64,000 nt of DNA, taken from the NCBI GenBank assembly GCA_025642065.1, contig JAODUP010000008.1:670001-734000 (forward strand). Direction: 5' to 3'. The notes beneath the pieces were generated by a model that made no database searches, was not told where the DNA came from, and saw only the letters and a list, made by a program, of their open reading frames with translations. Positions 33,830 through 46,700 of this stretch are shown here, piece after piece. The position numbers and the translations under genes are program-made. The first letter of the stretch is position 1; each line of letters starts with the position of its first letter. This DNA is from Paralvinella palmiformis (taxonomy: Eukaryota; Annelida; Polychaeta; Terebellida; Alvinellidae).

Positions 33830-36800
33830 ACCCACACAAATTTGAAAAGTATGAAAAGCAGATCACTTTGTGTACTGACTGAAGATGGATGGCTGAATGT
33901 TGTTTAATGACACATTGGAACAATTTAGGCCATTCGGTGTCCTAGAATGCTTCAGAATAAAGCAGTATTAAAGCTTCTTTATAAAAATAAAAAAGCCGGA
34001 TTACTGGCATCGATAAACGTTATGTATAAGTCAAAATATAAATGTGTAAATTGTTAAATAGAAATGGTAAATATATAAACAATATGTAAGTATATAGATG
34101 TATGAGGATATTGAAAAGATAAAATCACATTCTTAATCTTTCAAAAGGTATTTAAAATGTAGACTGTGATAAATAATGACTAGCTTTGACTAGAGATAAT
34201 TAAATAAGTTTGTGCTTAAAGAGAAGATCTGCTTTTCTAGAGGAAATAAGAACTAACGGTTATGACATTATCTAGGTGTTCTGAGTTTAAATAAATCATT
34301 TAAAAAAGAAAAGACCAGCTTCTCTCAGAAAGTTTAAAATTGTATCTGGGGGTAATATTTTCCAGCAGCTCTTTCTGGATCTCTGCATGATAATAGTGTT
34401 CTCTGATGCGGTGGTATGTGAACATTTTCGAAAGCCTGTAGGCAAGACAAAGAATCCATGCATATAATAAATTTGTCCCCAGTAGAGCCAATATCATGAT
34501 GGAGTTGGAGATAAATGGCATGATGGAGTTGAAGATAAATGGCTCAAAGTTCTGATGTGTATATTGAAGCCACATCATGCATCACTTGCTTTCACAATAA
34601 ATACTGTTCACCATTCAAATTTCTTATAGTGTTTTTACATATATCAAAAGTACAACACCTTTGAGTGGCTCCTGCTGGTAAGGGTGCTTAATTAAATCTA
34701 CATTATTATTAGAAAAGAAAGACAGGGAGGCCATTTAAATAGAAAATACATACTTGCATAAATAGGATGAAGTGTTCTCTAAGTCTGTCATCTTGATTGA
34801 GTGCCAGTGCATCACAAACATCTGTAAGATATGAGCCTAAACTACTAATGGCTTGTCTCGATGCCAAATATGCTTGTTGTTTTTGAGCTTGAAATGGGTC
34901 AAATGTTTTGAGATGCGTGCTGCAAAGTAAAAACAGAAGAACAAACTTATTTAGGTAGAGGTCCAACAGATAATGTTATGTCCAACCATTGGGTTGCTCA
35001 ATGACTGATTTATCACAGATGGATGATATAAATCAGTGCTAGATATTTATGATCATAGACAATTCAGCTGGTTAAGAATAACTTTGTCTACCAGATTTTT
35101 TTTCTAAACATTATGATAACAAACCCAGAGTCCCATCACCCTCTAAGAACTTCAGTTGTAGTTTTAGCTCAATGATTTGTTGGGTGATGTGGCTAAAATA
35201 AAATTACATGCATGACGGTGACATATCTGCAAAAGTTGCCTTTAGAAAGTGTCCAACCATTGGGAGAGGATCAGTGTCTAATTTATTTTCACAGCTCTCT
35301 GCACACACAGTTCATAAAATATATTGATTAAAGTAAGGCACTGCCTCACCATTAATACCAACTATTGCTATGTCACATTTACATACCACAGTATGTAAAT
35401 GTGACATACCGGATTTGGTCTAATACATTTGTACCATCATCACAGAACAAATAAACATGTCACCTCAGATGGAAGCTTTCCATAATTTTTCTGTAGAAGT
35501 AACATTCTACGTAGAGCCAAGGACTCTTGAACCAACTTGGAGGCCGGCCTTCTTCTTTTTCAGTTTCTCTAAAATGTTCATTCCACAGTCCTGTATCTTC
35601 CATCACATCCTCTAAGGGTCTAAAGGGTTTGTCAGTTTGTATTTCACTTTTCAGCCTTGACAGAGCAGCACATATAAACTTCAGATCCTCTAAGCCAGCC
35701 TACAGAAGCAAAACACCAAACAGTTTGATCATTATCTCTCGCTACACCAACATAAATAAGGCAGAGTCCATGAACGGAATATGTTGATTCTTTCTAGCCG
35801 ATATATACAGTTTTGCAGTGTATGAGTTTCTAACTCTAACCATTACTAAGTCAACGACTGGCTAGGATTTGCATTGCTATTTACAATACTGTATACTTAA
35901 TTTACAGGTGTTTACGGTTATTATAATAAATCACTTAATTTCCTTGTTTGTCTAATTATTATCTTTTATCACGTTTAATTACCAAATGATCAAAAGGAAA
36001 TATTAAACAAGGTGTGAACATAAATCACTACCGTAAAAATTCGTGAAACACCTTGACTTATACGTGCATCATTTTTCACTGATTAGCAATACAATAGAAA
36101 TCACTGCTCACAACCGAGACAAGTTTGTTTATTAATTATAATATCAAAGCAATTACAGATGGAAATCAAAGTTTGTGGTGAATAGCTTCTGATCTTTTTG
36201 CAGACCCTAAGAGCAAAATCCATATCAGGCCATCATATGCGGATGGTATACGTCATTATGGATGAAATGGTGCACAAGTCCAGCTGTAGATTTACCCAGT
36301 TTCTCCTGCACGCTATACACCAAAACTAGATTTTCCAAACATTTTTCTGGTCAACAAGGGGTGTATGTTATTGTTATACACGAATGTGTACTATACATGG
36401 AAGAATGCGGTAATTGAAATCCATTATTGAGGGACACAAAAATATTTTATCCATAAACTGATTTAAATATGGCTTGATCTGATATTGCACACTAAGTATG
36501 TTTTCATTATTGTTCTGTATAATGCCTTACTTATTAGCTAGTATGAATCATTTTTGCCCAATCAGAAGATATTATAATAAAAATAATATACAAATTTTAC
36601 ACTCTATATAACTAGCAAGAAGATCATTCTAAGGCATTTAACAAAGTATAGATAACCGAGATTCAGCAGATTTAGATATTATAATGTTGGTGTCTGATAC
36701 ACAGAAGTATGATCTGGGGAACATATCAATGAAACAGCAACTGAATATTTGGGGATGATGCAAAACATGGGCTGCTGCTGGTATAATTTTAACACGAGAG

Positions 36801-38977
36801 AAAATCCATTCCAAGGAAATATTTCCAATATGTGCAGAGGCAGGCACTGCAGCTGATGAAATTACTGTATCAATGCATAGCTAAGAAGAAATGTTACTTT
36901 CACTTTTATAAAACATAACTCAATGTATGTGCCTAAACACTTAAGATTGAATTAAATATTTTCAATACATGCTGACAGTCTCATAAAAGCATCATCATTA
37001 GGCACTAATTTATTACTTACCTGGTATGCAATATTGACATGATACACAACATCTAACAGGATAACAATAGCTACGGTACTGATTACTAATACAATACATG
37101 TGACTACAATATTTACTTTCCAATATATTTTGTACATATGTATGCATCTAATAGCATATGACACCAAGTCATGAATTGTTATTCTGTATGCATGAAAATA
37201 AGTCAAATCATTTGCTTTTTGCATAAAAGATTAGTATTGTGGCTAAGTCAAGTATACTATTCCAACATACTGACCTCTGAATGCTGATCTGTAATGGTAG
37301 ACTTTAGTCTATATACATGGTCTATGACTCTAGTTAATATTATGGGAAGTCTATCTTTTACTGTTGGGTAAGCAAAATCTCTGTAAATATATGAGAAACA
37401 GCAGCATGAGCATGGATGAAAATAAAAAAGATTATGGTTCATGGTAAGGCAAACATACATGCAAGCATTACCAGTATGACTGCATATTCTCACCAGGTCA
37501 TGAGTAAATTAATAAAAACTGGAACTTCTGTAACCTATTGATATTATACAGCTATAAAATACTCACACTGTCATAAAAATGTTCAAACTATAATCTTTTT
37601 AGTTCGGAAAGGTTCAAAGAAAGTTTGTGTTAATAGCAGTAATAAAATAACAGTTGTCCATAAACATCACACGGAGTTAAAATATTTTATACAGTTTATA
37701 TCTGATCAACTAATCATGATCTATTGAACAACAGAGGTATTCAATTAGCTATCCACTTGCCCATCCACATTAACCGTTTCCAGCAGGTAATCAGTGCTAC
37801 AATTCTGCAAAAACCTTTTCACTTTCTTTTATTTAATGAAGCTTTCTTATTTTGTTTGTCGAACGCCATGAAGCAGTCTAGATAGTTCATAAATTGATCT
37901 CCACAAAAATATAAGTCTAACACAATCAAGAATAAGAAATGCTGTGCTATCTTATGGTACACATAAATGCATACACATCATACATGCCTCAAAACCATAA
38001 AAATGGATGCATTTTCTCTCTCTATCAGTCAGCATTCACGTTTTGATAAATGCCTCAGGTTCAAAAACCAACATACACATTCACGAGCCTCTGCATTAAC
38101 AACAACATTGACAAACTTCATCAAACATAATGTTACTTATGGAAAAAACTATTTCACAGTCACCTTTAAACCATTTACACACACAGATATCTCAGTGTTT
38201 TATAAGTTATTAATAAAGTGTTTCGATTTTTTATTGTGTTGCGTTGTCCACTTCTGTTATTTTTTATGGTGATATCAGGTGCAGGATATTCCTAAACTTT
38301 ATATAATATAACTAGATACACACAATTCCTCTGAGTGTCAGACTATCAGTAAAATGCAAAATTTGGGTCATTTTATGCAGATTTTTTAAAACACCTGGCA
38401 TGAAATTTTTTTTTTACGACATTGCACATGCATTATTATTCAATAAAAAATAACATTTGGTTCATACAGTAAGTTTGTTTACATCATGATCAATGGTAAC
38501 TTCATTTTGGTTATTCTATATTTAATTACCAAGCAGTTAATTAAAGAAAATAAGCTGTTTGGTGAAAATTAATTTGGTAATAAAGGTGATTAAAGTGGAT
38601 ATTTCAGAATATCTTCTGCCACGTTTAAAATTTATATAAACATAACACACAGCGGTATAACAGAGTATGGTGCACCAAATCATGAATGTCACCCAGTAGA
38701 TTTGGGTGAAGATGGCACTGTCGTTGTTTCAGAAAATCTATGTCAAGATATTATCATTTGCATTAATAGTTTCCAGTTTGATTTTTATTCCTATAATCAG
38801 ATTTTTTAAAATCAAATACATAAAACCTTTTTTTAAATATTTTTTATCAGAGATATCTGATCATAATGGAATTGCATAAGAAATGCACAACTTTGCTACA
38901 AGCAAGTGCATTCTCAAAATATTGACATAACTTATTTGAATACAGGAATAATTAAGTTGGCAAACTCTTTGCAATGG

Positions 38978-39021
<44 letters not shown>

Positions 39022-41939
39022 CTTATTTAGTATGAAGACCTACAGGCGATATTGTTAATTGTCAGCCTGGTGCTGAAAATAAATCACCAATAATTCACAA
39101 TTTGTTTTCAGTCAACCATGTGTGTTTGTTTATAACTTACATTTATCTGCGCATGTGTCCATTTCTAATTGTGTAAGTGGTTATTTTATTGGTTCACCCA
39201 CTAATAACCTTTACCAGATGACATCTGGCCATGTCTGAAATGTTTTCACTTTCTGTTGATGGCACAATTAAGTTAACAAATTCTTTGCAATGTATCAACA
39301 CAACTCATACATTCTAAGAAGCTTCAGAGGAGTGTCTGGCTCAGAATCACATGGTAGCTCTATTTGAGATAGACTCACAACATATGAAAGTTTATGTTAG
39401 TAGGATGGATGGATGTTGTTTAACGACACATCGGCACAATTTAAGCCATTCAGTGTCCTAGAACGTTTGGAAATAAAACCGTTGTTTATGTTAGTAAATC
39501 AACTGATAGCGCTTGTGTGTTTATTAAGCCAGAAGACCCGGTGACATCGAATGAGCGAACCTTTTCCATTAACCCCAGAGAAACTATTGAAGCTACACTT
39601 GTATTCAGTCCAAATATCAAGTCAGTCTCTTGTTCACTGCATGACTATAACTAGTCCTACATCAATCAATCAGCGCGAGTTCCTAAGTAACCAGGTCACA
39701 TCTGGGTTTCGTGCATCTCCTTCAATACAACAATGATGGTAGTGTTAACAATCTTAGAGAGATGCTTTAGCTAGGGGACACTGCCTTTGTAACGTGATGG
39801 TGGAACTAAGGTTCATCTATAAACACTCCAAGATCTTTCTCACTTGTCATTATATAGCAAGTCCCAACCAATGTCATAGTCACAACCCTTTAAGAATATT
39901 TTGTCAGAATTCTTTGCAAATACACAGATGCTATAAGAACTCAAATAACACAGGGGAACAATAGTTAGCCACCAATAAGTGCTGCTACCTAGCAAATGTT
40001 GTTTTTTTTGCGAACACACAGGTAAACACACACATTCACTTATATTTATACAGAAGATGTTATCTCACTTCATTCTTTCATTTGAGCTACCTAGATGAAG
40101 AACCTAACACTCATTAAACCCTAACTGCTACTTTTGGGACAATCCCATCAGACTATTCTATTGACATAATTCAAACTGTATATAGTTATATAAAAACTGA
40201 GCTCTTTATGTTTGAATAAAATGTTTCATGAAGTTAATTTTTATGAAAGTGCCTACAAGCAGGCAACAATACAAGATGATAAGTTAATTACCATTACCGA
40301 CAAGCAAGTAACAATTAATATTATAAAATTAAGGTGGTTGTTGAGGAGCCTAGAATCAGAACCATATTCGATGGCACTCAAGGTCTGAGCACTTAATTCG
40401 CATGTGCAAAATGCGTGTTTTTCTGGTGCTTGGACGTTGAGCTGCAAGCCGAGCATCAGATGATGATGATTGATGTTTTACAGCCACTTTTGTGCACAAG
40501 GTAGGCTAAATGGGCCGAGCGACTTCCAAAGGTAATGAGACGAAGTGAAAGACTAAACAACCTTCAGATATGCCCACGCAAGCCGAGCATTGGAACTGTG
40601 TATGCTAGTGATAAAGAGCTGAGCGTGCATGCCTATTTTGGCTTGTTTCATATGCTCAGAGGCTGATATAAAGACCCAACCCAACATCTTACAATCATGT
40701 CTATGTAGTTGTACTGATATCATATCTTTGACCTCTTTTATTTTTGTTTGAACATCTTCAAAGCTATCAAAAGGCTCAACCTAACTTTAGATCAAATAAA
40801 AATGTATTATGCTCAGTTGCCATATTATATAAAGAAAGAGATAACAGATTCAGGAGTCAGCGCATGAACAAGTCCTCCCAGCTATTGGAAACTAGGATAA
40901 TAATTTATTTGAAGTGGTTGTGTATCAGAGCATCAAAACTCTGTACCTCAGCATTATAGGTCCAAGCACTCAATGCACATGTGGCAATTATTCCTTGTTT
41001 GCTATTACTTCCACTTAAATATGGTGGCCGAGCATGTAGTTGTTATGTTTGGGTTGAAAGTAGATGCTTTTGATAGTTTTGAAGAGGTACAAACGAAAAC
41101 CAAAGAAATAGACAATCGATAGAACAGCTATGTGGCTTTACAAAAAATCAGGATTCCCAGGTGTCCTTGAAAACCTGGAATATAACAAATTCATTTTCCC
41201 AGTCCTGGAAATATCCTAAAATTTGACAAAATCTCACGGAAAAATACCGCCTTTGGGAAACCCCCACTTAGAATAAAAAAGTGAATAAACAGTATACCTG
41301 TAGAAAATACTATGTCCTTGGCTGCGGGAATCATAAAATTATGCATTTCTTATAAATGTCAGATTTCTTTTTAATCTAATTATAATGTCTATTATTACTA
41401 GACTTAATCTAATATCTTTATTAAACGCTAGTAGCAATAATTACAACTAAACTCCCATCACTGAAAATGATGCCAGCAGATGAAAAACTAAAATCCACCA
41501 TAAAATTTCTCAGATTTATAATAATATTGATGATGCATGGTAACTGATGGTTCAGATGGTGAATGCTCTTTATCATCAACGAACACGATTCCGATGCTCG
41601 GATACGTAACAACAACCTAATTTATTTCGACAGACTGGATCTTATTAATTTCTAGAGATGGCCGAAATTATTCAAATCTGCTTTATTCTAATAAGTTTTA
41701 TTTGAGTAGATCTATATGACTACATGAAGTACATCACTTTACATAATGCATTAGCACATAGTACCTCTATTATCGCTCACTGTCATCAGATTGATTCAAC
41801 TGATATAACTATAACCCTAACCAAATAACTGCGTCATCTGCGCTAAATCAATTCATAAACATGATGAATAAAGCACAAAAATGCAAAAACTGTAGACATA
41901 CTCCTCATATTTTGCTGAAAGCGCCCTAGGATTTGCCAT
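32826..41939 (-). CDS. ARMT1: ARMT1, DUF89-family carboxyl methyltransferase / damage-control phosphatase
   Basis: Five coding exons on the minus strand, all GT-AG with matching phases: 41902-41939, 37275-37380, 35464-35699, 34754-34919, 32826-33581; product 433 aa (human 441). The N-terminus is MANPRALSAKYEEDFAYPTV, joined across a 4.5-kb intron, as in the human MAVVPASLSG to FAYLTIKDR arrangement. DRLPIILTRVIDHVYRLKS and EIQTDKPFRPL form the N-terminal helical part. CLWGNKCDLS begins the catalytic half. The metal-binding block VLDNAGFELFGDL has Asp244-Asn245. PWFVSD (Asp282) and FFKGDLNYRKL (Asp358) follow. Family members are metal-dependent phosphatases of sugar phosphates; human ARMT1 is also reported to methylate PCNA carboxyl groups. 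No signal peptide, so probably cytosolic/nuclear. Confidence 0.95.
33796..33829. repeat. (CA)n microsatellite in ARMT1 intron 4
   Basis: About 17 CA units. Confidence 0.95.
33884..33960. repeat. Dispersed repeat, GTTGTTTAATGACACAT type, copy 1
   Basis: GGATGGCTGAATGTTGTTTA, then CACATTGGAACAATTTAGGC and CATTCGGTGTCCTAGAA. The same order, with a few substitutions, occurs at 39403-39480. It lies in an ARMT1 intron. Confidence 0.7.
34657..34696 (-). repeat. Dispersed repeat, AAGCGCCCTTACTAGCAGGAG type, copy 2
   Basis: The reverse complement reads TTAATTAAGCACCCTTACCA and GCAGGAGCCACTCAAAGG, nearly the same as 29402-29452. It lies in an ARMT1 intron. Confidence 0.75.
35369..35408. repeat. Perfect 18-bp inverted repeat with 4-nt loop
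   Basis: TATGTCACATTTACATAC, then caca, then GTATGTAAATGTGACATA, all arms perfect. It lies in an ARMT1 intron about 55 bp beyond the donor of exon 3. Confidence 0.95.
38980..39018. repeat. (AT)n microsatellite in ARMT1 intron 1
   Basis: Uninterrupted AT dinucleotides, about 38 bp. Confidence 0.95.
39403..39480. repeat. Dispersed repeat, GTTGTTTAACGACACAT type, copy 2
   Basis: GGATGGATGGATGTTGTTTA, CACATCGGCACAATTTAAGC and CATTCAGTGTCCTAGAA, matching 33884-33960. It lies in ARMT1 intron 1. Confidence 0.7.
40444..40590 (-). mobile_element. SINE family 1, 5'-truncated copy with perfect 13-bp target duplication
   Basis: GCAAGCCGAGCAT occurs at 40444-40456 and at 40578-40590, bracketing a 121-bp insert (40457-40577). 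The insert has the tail and body of the 28215 SINE but lacks the tRNA-like head, as expected when LINE-type reverse transcription stops early. It lies in ARMT1 intron 1. Confidence 0.88.
41150..41270. mobile_element. hAT-type terminal sequence relic
   Basis: CAGGATTCCCAGGTGTCCTT, CCCAGTCCTGGAAATATCC and a closing TTTGGGAAACCCCC resemble ends of hAT elements and share the TTTCCAGGAC theme with 13205-13606. There is no open frame. Confidence 0.4.
41902..41939 (-). CDS. ARMT1: ARMT1 coding exon 1 (short)
   Basis: Twelve codons plus two bases, MANPRALSAKYE and the first two bases of Glu, followed by a GTATGT donor. The phase (2) exactly fits the exon at 37380, whose first base completes GAA. This is the only candidate start found that matches the phase and the known N-terminal pattern of the family. 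Confidence 0.8.
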
Positions 41940-42239
41940 CTTCAAATCCTGATATGCTCGCTAACAAGATATGACGTAACTAAACTACATAATAATATTA
42001 TGATAATGTTAATAATAATGGCCGAAATGATCAAATGGTTGTTCTTTTTTACGTGACTTAGCTACCTCAGATGAGGGATACGCATATGGTCTGTAATTTA
42101 AATTTTAATGCTTCACCATGCGTCCACGGGGACTAATTCAAAATAAATTTAGAATTTACAACATATGGCATGTTCGGGGGAGAAAGCCCTTGCCGGTTGC
42201 CTGAAAAACTCCTCCTACTATAAAAGTATAAATATATAG

Positions 42240-42350
42240 TATAATAATAATGCCACCATCGGGGTTCGAACCCTTCCGACCTCCCGCAGAGATTGGTCAT
42301 GAGTAAGAAAATTCCACGCTCTTACCCACTAGGCCATAGAACAAATGTAT
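42240..42350 (-). mobile_element. tRNA-derived SINE head, third type
   Basis: On the minus strand, TATGGCCTAGTGGGTAAGAG has an A-box layout and GGGTTCGAACCCC is a perfect B box. The spacing between them is long, with a GGAGGTCGGAAG stretch like a long variable arm, and a clean acceptor stem is missing. A SINE or tRNA pseudogene is more likely than a working tRNA. Confidence 0.55.
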
Positions 42351-42987
42351 TAAACTGCAAACGACCTCAATTCGTATAATTGATGCCAGGATTTTTATAA
42401 CGATTGTTTATTTCAACATACATATATATATCGGATCTTTTAGAAGTGATTATTTTTCATGATTTATATTTTGCATTCAGTAGGGCACTAATCAAAGGTA
42501 GAACTCTGTTGTTGCTTCGAAAGATTGGCGACCTTTTTTTCAAAGTAGCTAGGGCGTTTTGGTCAATGTATCAAATAAAACATTAACTGGATTTGTCTGA
42601 TTATTTTATTAACAGTTATTAATATTTCTTAAATAAGAATGTATATTTAAAACATTTTCAGTTATTGACATTTCTTAATTACAATTGGACATGAGCACAC
42701 TCTGTTTGTAGGGTTTCTATCAGTTTACATATGGAGGGATGATCCTGACCAACAAAGGTCTGGAAACTGTTGTTCCAACCCTAACATGTGTTATTTGTTA
42801 GTGGTTGATCAAACATGGTTATAGCATGCATCTTGTGGTTGATGAATTGCGGTTCATTCACCTTTCATTGTTCACCTAAAATAAGCTACCTTAATCTCCT
42901 CATATCTGTCCATTCTTAGTTAAGAAATATCAATAACTGTCAATAAAATAGTTAGATATTCAGTTAATATTTTAATATTTCACACAA

Positions 42988-43065
42988 TTGCCAAAACGTC
43001 CTACTCTAAAAAATAGCTGGCCAAAATGTCCTAGGCCAAAATTTTGTCCTATACCCAAAAGGTCC
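42988..43065. repeat. CCAAAAYGTCCTA phrase repeat
   Basis: Four imperfect copies of gccaaaacgtccta / ggccaaaatgtcctag within about 75 bp, in the ARMT1-ABHD12 intergenic region. Confidence 0.6.
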
Positions 43066-43489
43066 GTTGATGAATTATAAGGGAATGTCCAAGGAGTGGC
43101 AAGACCTCTAGACTTATCTCGTCCGATCATACGGTCGTGAAGTCTGCGTTTTGCACATAATGCGATGTAACCTTGATAACTGATTTGTCTTTGCCATTGA
43201 GATTCACCTGCCAACACGTCATCTAACACCCAACCGCGTATGTGCGTGTGTGTGTGTGAACGTGTCTCATCTGACCACGTATCGACAGTTTCTAATTTCG
43301 GCTGTTCGCTAATTTCTATGTAGATCTAGACCATGGAAACAAGAAATGGCCTTGACCTTGATTGTTCACGTGATTAGTTTGTTGTGTTTGGGTTCTGTTT
43401 GTGTTTGGCCTGAGATGACTGGTTTGCTCTCGTCTTGTCATAGTTTGCTGGACATATATTGCTGAGAAAACGGCGCATTTTCTCGTAAG

Positions 43490-43773
43490 ATGCGATTGCG
43501 TGGCAAAAACAAACCAAAAGGAAACGCTAGCTCGTCGTCGAATCGAGACATCGACGCTTCTAGTGCTGCCTTAGACGGTCACACTGAGTCAGACGAGAAT
43601 CACCAGGCAGTAAAATCCGAACAGCGTTCATTTGTTAGTGCCGTCACTGTGACCGAGATGGGAGACTTTCATAGCTCCAGTGATATACAGTCTTCTGATA
43701 GTCAGCAGTCCGATGCATCGGAACCGATCAACCACTTGCATCACAATCCACTAAGAACAAAGGATGTTCTGAA
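43490..43773 (+). CDS. ABHD12: ABHD12 coding exon 1, cytosolic tail
   Basis: Encodes [18 protein letters not shown] and a Ser/Asp/Glu-rich tail, with Leu and part of Lys before a GTAAGA donor in phase 2. The link to exon 2 across a 4.7-kb intron rests on phase agreement and the basic MR-type start also seen in human ABHD12; the tail itself is poorly conserved. Confidence 0.8.
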
Positions 43774-46700
43774 GTAAGAATATAGATCTAGAGGTCTAGA
43801 CTACTAGTCTAGTTAGTAGTAGTACTAGTAGTAGTAGTAGAGTCTACGGAATACTCACTGTTGCATGTTGTTAATGTTATGATGTTAGACTATAATTAAC
43901 AGTACTACTGTCAGTAGTAACGTAAACATTGATAATGTTATAAATTAAACGTAATGGACTGATTTGAATTTGTTGTGCATTCTAATATAAATTTATTTTA
44001 TTAAAATAAGACAACATGCATACTTTATTATACTAACATAGGGTAGATAGGTATTGTAAACAATCATAGACCAGGTAGAGTCTACAATACATGCAAACCT
44101 CGTGTATAAGACACACCTAGGCTGTGTATACGACCAATAAACCCCCATATAGTCGAACCAGCATATAAGATTCACTAAAATCAGCAATATTGATTCAAAA
44201 CCAAAAAATTCATCATCACTCTCTTCACTGAACTTCTGTTGTATCTGTTTGTGTGTTTCATGTCGTTGCCTTCTTCGTTGTAGTCAGTGTGGGATTGTCA
44301 TACTGTTCAGCCACAATACATCATCTTCTGTGCCATCTAAATCATTGCTGATAGTGATAGAGCACTTCTTGAATGATTTGGTAATGATGGCTGGGTCAAT
44401 CTAATCCCAGGCCGTTTTCCTCCACTTTGTGACATAGGTAATGACAATAGGTAATGATGGGCACTTCAGGTTGTCTGCTGCTGTGTGTTCATTTACATAA
44501 TGGTTTTTGAAGTAGTTTATTAGTAGACTCTCATTACTATGTGCCAGCTTTGGAAGTAATTAACATAGTGTTTGCTGTAATCAGATTTCCTTTGATGTGG
44601 CTTCTATGGCTCATTCTTTGCATGGCCTCATTTACAGTTCTGTTCAATTACACATGCTGACATATTTAAATAGTTCGATTTTGACATCGATTTCAGAGTA
44701 TCAAAAAGTATACCTTTTAGCCCTGTTTGGACCCTGATAACTTTTTATTTATTGTCATAGAGACATGAAACTTTTAGGGCTGAAAGCTGTGTCCTAGGTC
44801 TATCCACATCTGCAATAAAAGGAAGCTACAGTATAAATCTGTGGTTGGCAGTTCAAGTCCAAATCTGGATTTGTTTAAGTTCAGTTTTTTTTCCTACCAA
44901 TTGTGCAAGCCAATATATTCAGAACCATGATAGCTAGCAATGTTCAAATTATATAATTTCAGTCTCTATACTCTAGAGTAATAATAACATGGACGACAAT
45001 CATACACATATAACATGTTCTCAGAATTTAACCACAGAAATCTGAATAGATTATGTTTCATCTTTTTTGTGTGGGATCACATTATCATGTGGGATAAGTG
45101 GTAGATGAAAACAAATGATGCCATGTGGAAGAGCTAAGCTTTCTCTAAACTTTGATACCAGACTCAATGTCTAGCCATGTGTCCTTCCAGTGTTCCACAC
45201 TAAAATTATATACTACAATATAAATTATGCATATTTTTGGACATAATTAGAGGTACCCCTTGGCACTTCAAAGTGGTGTAAATCTGAAAATATTTCGTAG
45301 TGAAAGCTATAACTTGTACCAGGCCTCATCACAGATATATATATATATAAAGTAAATGTTGAGCATGGATTAAATATTTTTTATTGAAGTGTGACACTAA
45401 AGACACTGAGGAATGTCAATCTCTATGACAATGTCCTCCCAATATGAACAATTCATGTTCTGAGATTTTGACGATCATAATTTTTGCTAACTATGGATAA
45501 CATATTTTTAGAAGACAGTATTGAAGAATCAACATTAGCATTAACAATTACTTGTAATTTGTATACACAGCCTCTCCACACAGACTGAGAGAGAGAGAGA
45601 GCTATATTTCTGTTCTATTACAAGGTCACTGTTTGTGGACTGAATACTTCTAGTAACATTTCCTGACTTTCATTGCCAAGGTCATGTTCTATCACCTGTG
45701 TTTGATTTGTTTATCACAGAGAAGGTCACGGTAAATATTATTTAGCGTAGCTGGAATACCCATTCAGTGTATGTAGGTGAGATATTCACAAAATCTCCAT
45801 TGCTTATGACCTCATGTTTAATTGTTGATTTTCCATAAGATTTGTAACATTGAACATAACCATTTTGTTAATTTATGGCAAAAGGTGATTATAACAAATA
45901 TCAACAGACCAGGAGAACCTGTGGTTACTGAGCCACGTTACTTATGATGTAATGTACCATTTTTGGCAGGTGCCATACCATTATGTTTATTTGTTCTATA
46001 GTAGACAATGCCATGTCCCTATTGTTTTGTATCAACCAGGTCAGTAGTTTATTTATGCCCCCATCTCACCCACATAGATTGGTTAAATATACAACATACA
46101 GTTCATGTACAGTACATTAGTGGCTGTCTCGTTGGAAGTCTGTCACGTTTCCACTCTATTATTTTCTATAGCACCCATGATACCCGTATAAAATGTAATG
46201 ATTGGCTCACTATAGCTGCTAGTGCTATTATGGGAGCAGTAGTGTGGTATGTGTTGTAAATCACTTCCTACTAATGCTATAGTATTAGGTTTAATGATTT
46301 GCAACTGATCTCTCATTCTGTTGTTATATATGATTCGATCAGCAATTACTGTAGGGAAAATACCTCTGGGTGTGTGCGTGCGTGTACTTGCACAACCACA
46401 GTATTAGGACATGTTTGTTTTGCAATAGGCATTGTCTTTTGATTAATATTCCAACCTAGGTGACCTTAAATATCTTACCAACAATAAAGTGAGCAGTTTC
46501 CCAGAATAATCCAGTACTTAATAATAGTCTAGTCACGGTCAAGTGAATGATGGCTTATTTAAAATAGGTTTAAGATTAGTGCTCGTATTAAGCATGCTGT
46601 TTGTTGTGGTATATAACTTTACACCAAGTTTAAGCTCATGAAAATGTACTATATATATATTATGTGTGTGTGTGTTCTTTACGTGACTGTATGGAGCTTC

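Larger units (their letters stand above)
41940..43489. promoter_or_regulatory. Head-to-head intergenic region between ARMT1 and ABHD12
   Basis: 1,550 bp separate the two start codons, so both promoters and 5' UTRs must lie here or in unseen upstream exons. The interval contains a tRNA-like SINE at 42247 and a run of repeated CCAAAATGTCCTA-type phrases at 42988-43065. No TATA box can be assigned with confidence. Confidence 0.6.

Noticed and set aside
36638..36847. Possible fragment of the multicopy family seen at 6399
   Set aside because: Only a vague resemblance of one Asp-rich phrase and broken frames; not enough to call.
42240..42350. Functional tRNA gene with long variable arm on the minus strand
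   Set aside because: The B box is perfect, but the acceptor stem does not pair well and the layout matches a SINE head; a tRNA-folding program would be needed to reverse this.
46008..46259. 83-codon frame in ABHD12 intron 1
   Set aside because: No motif and no suitable splice borders; probably chance.
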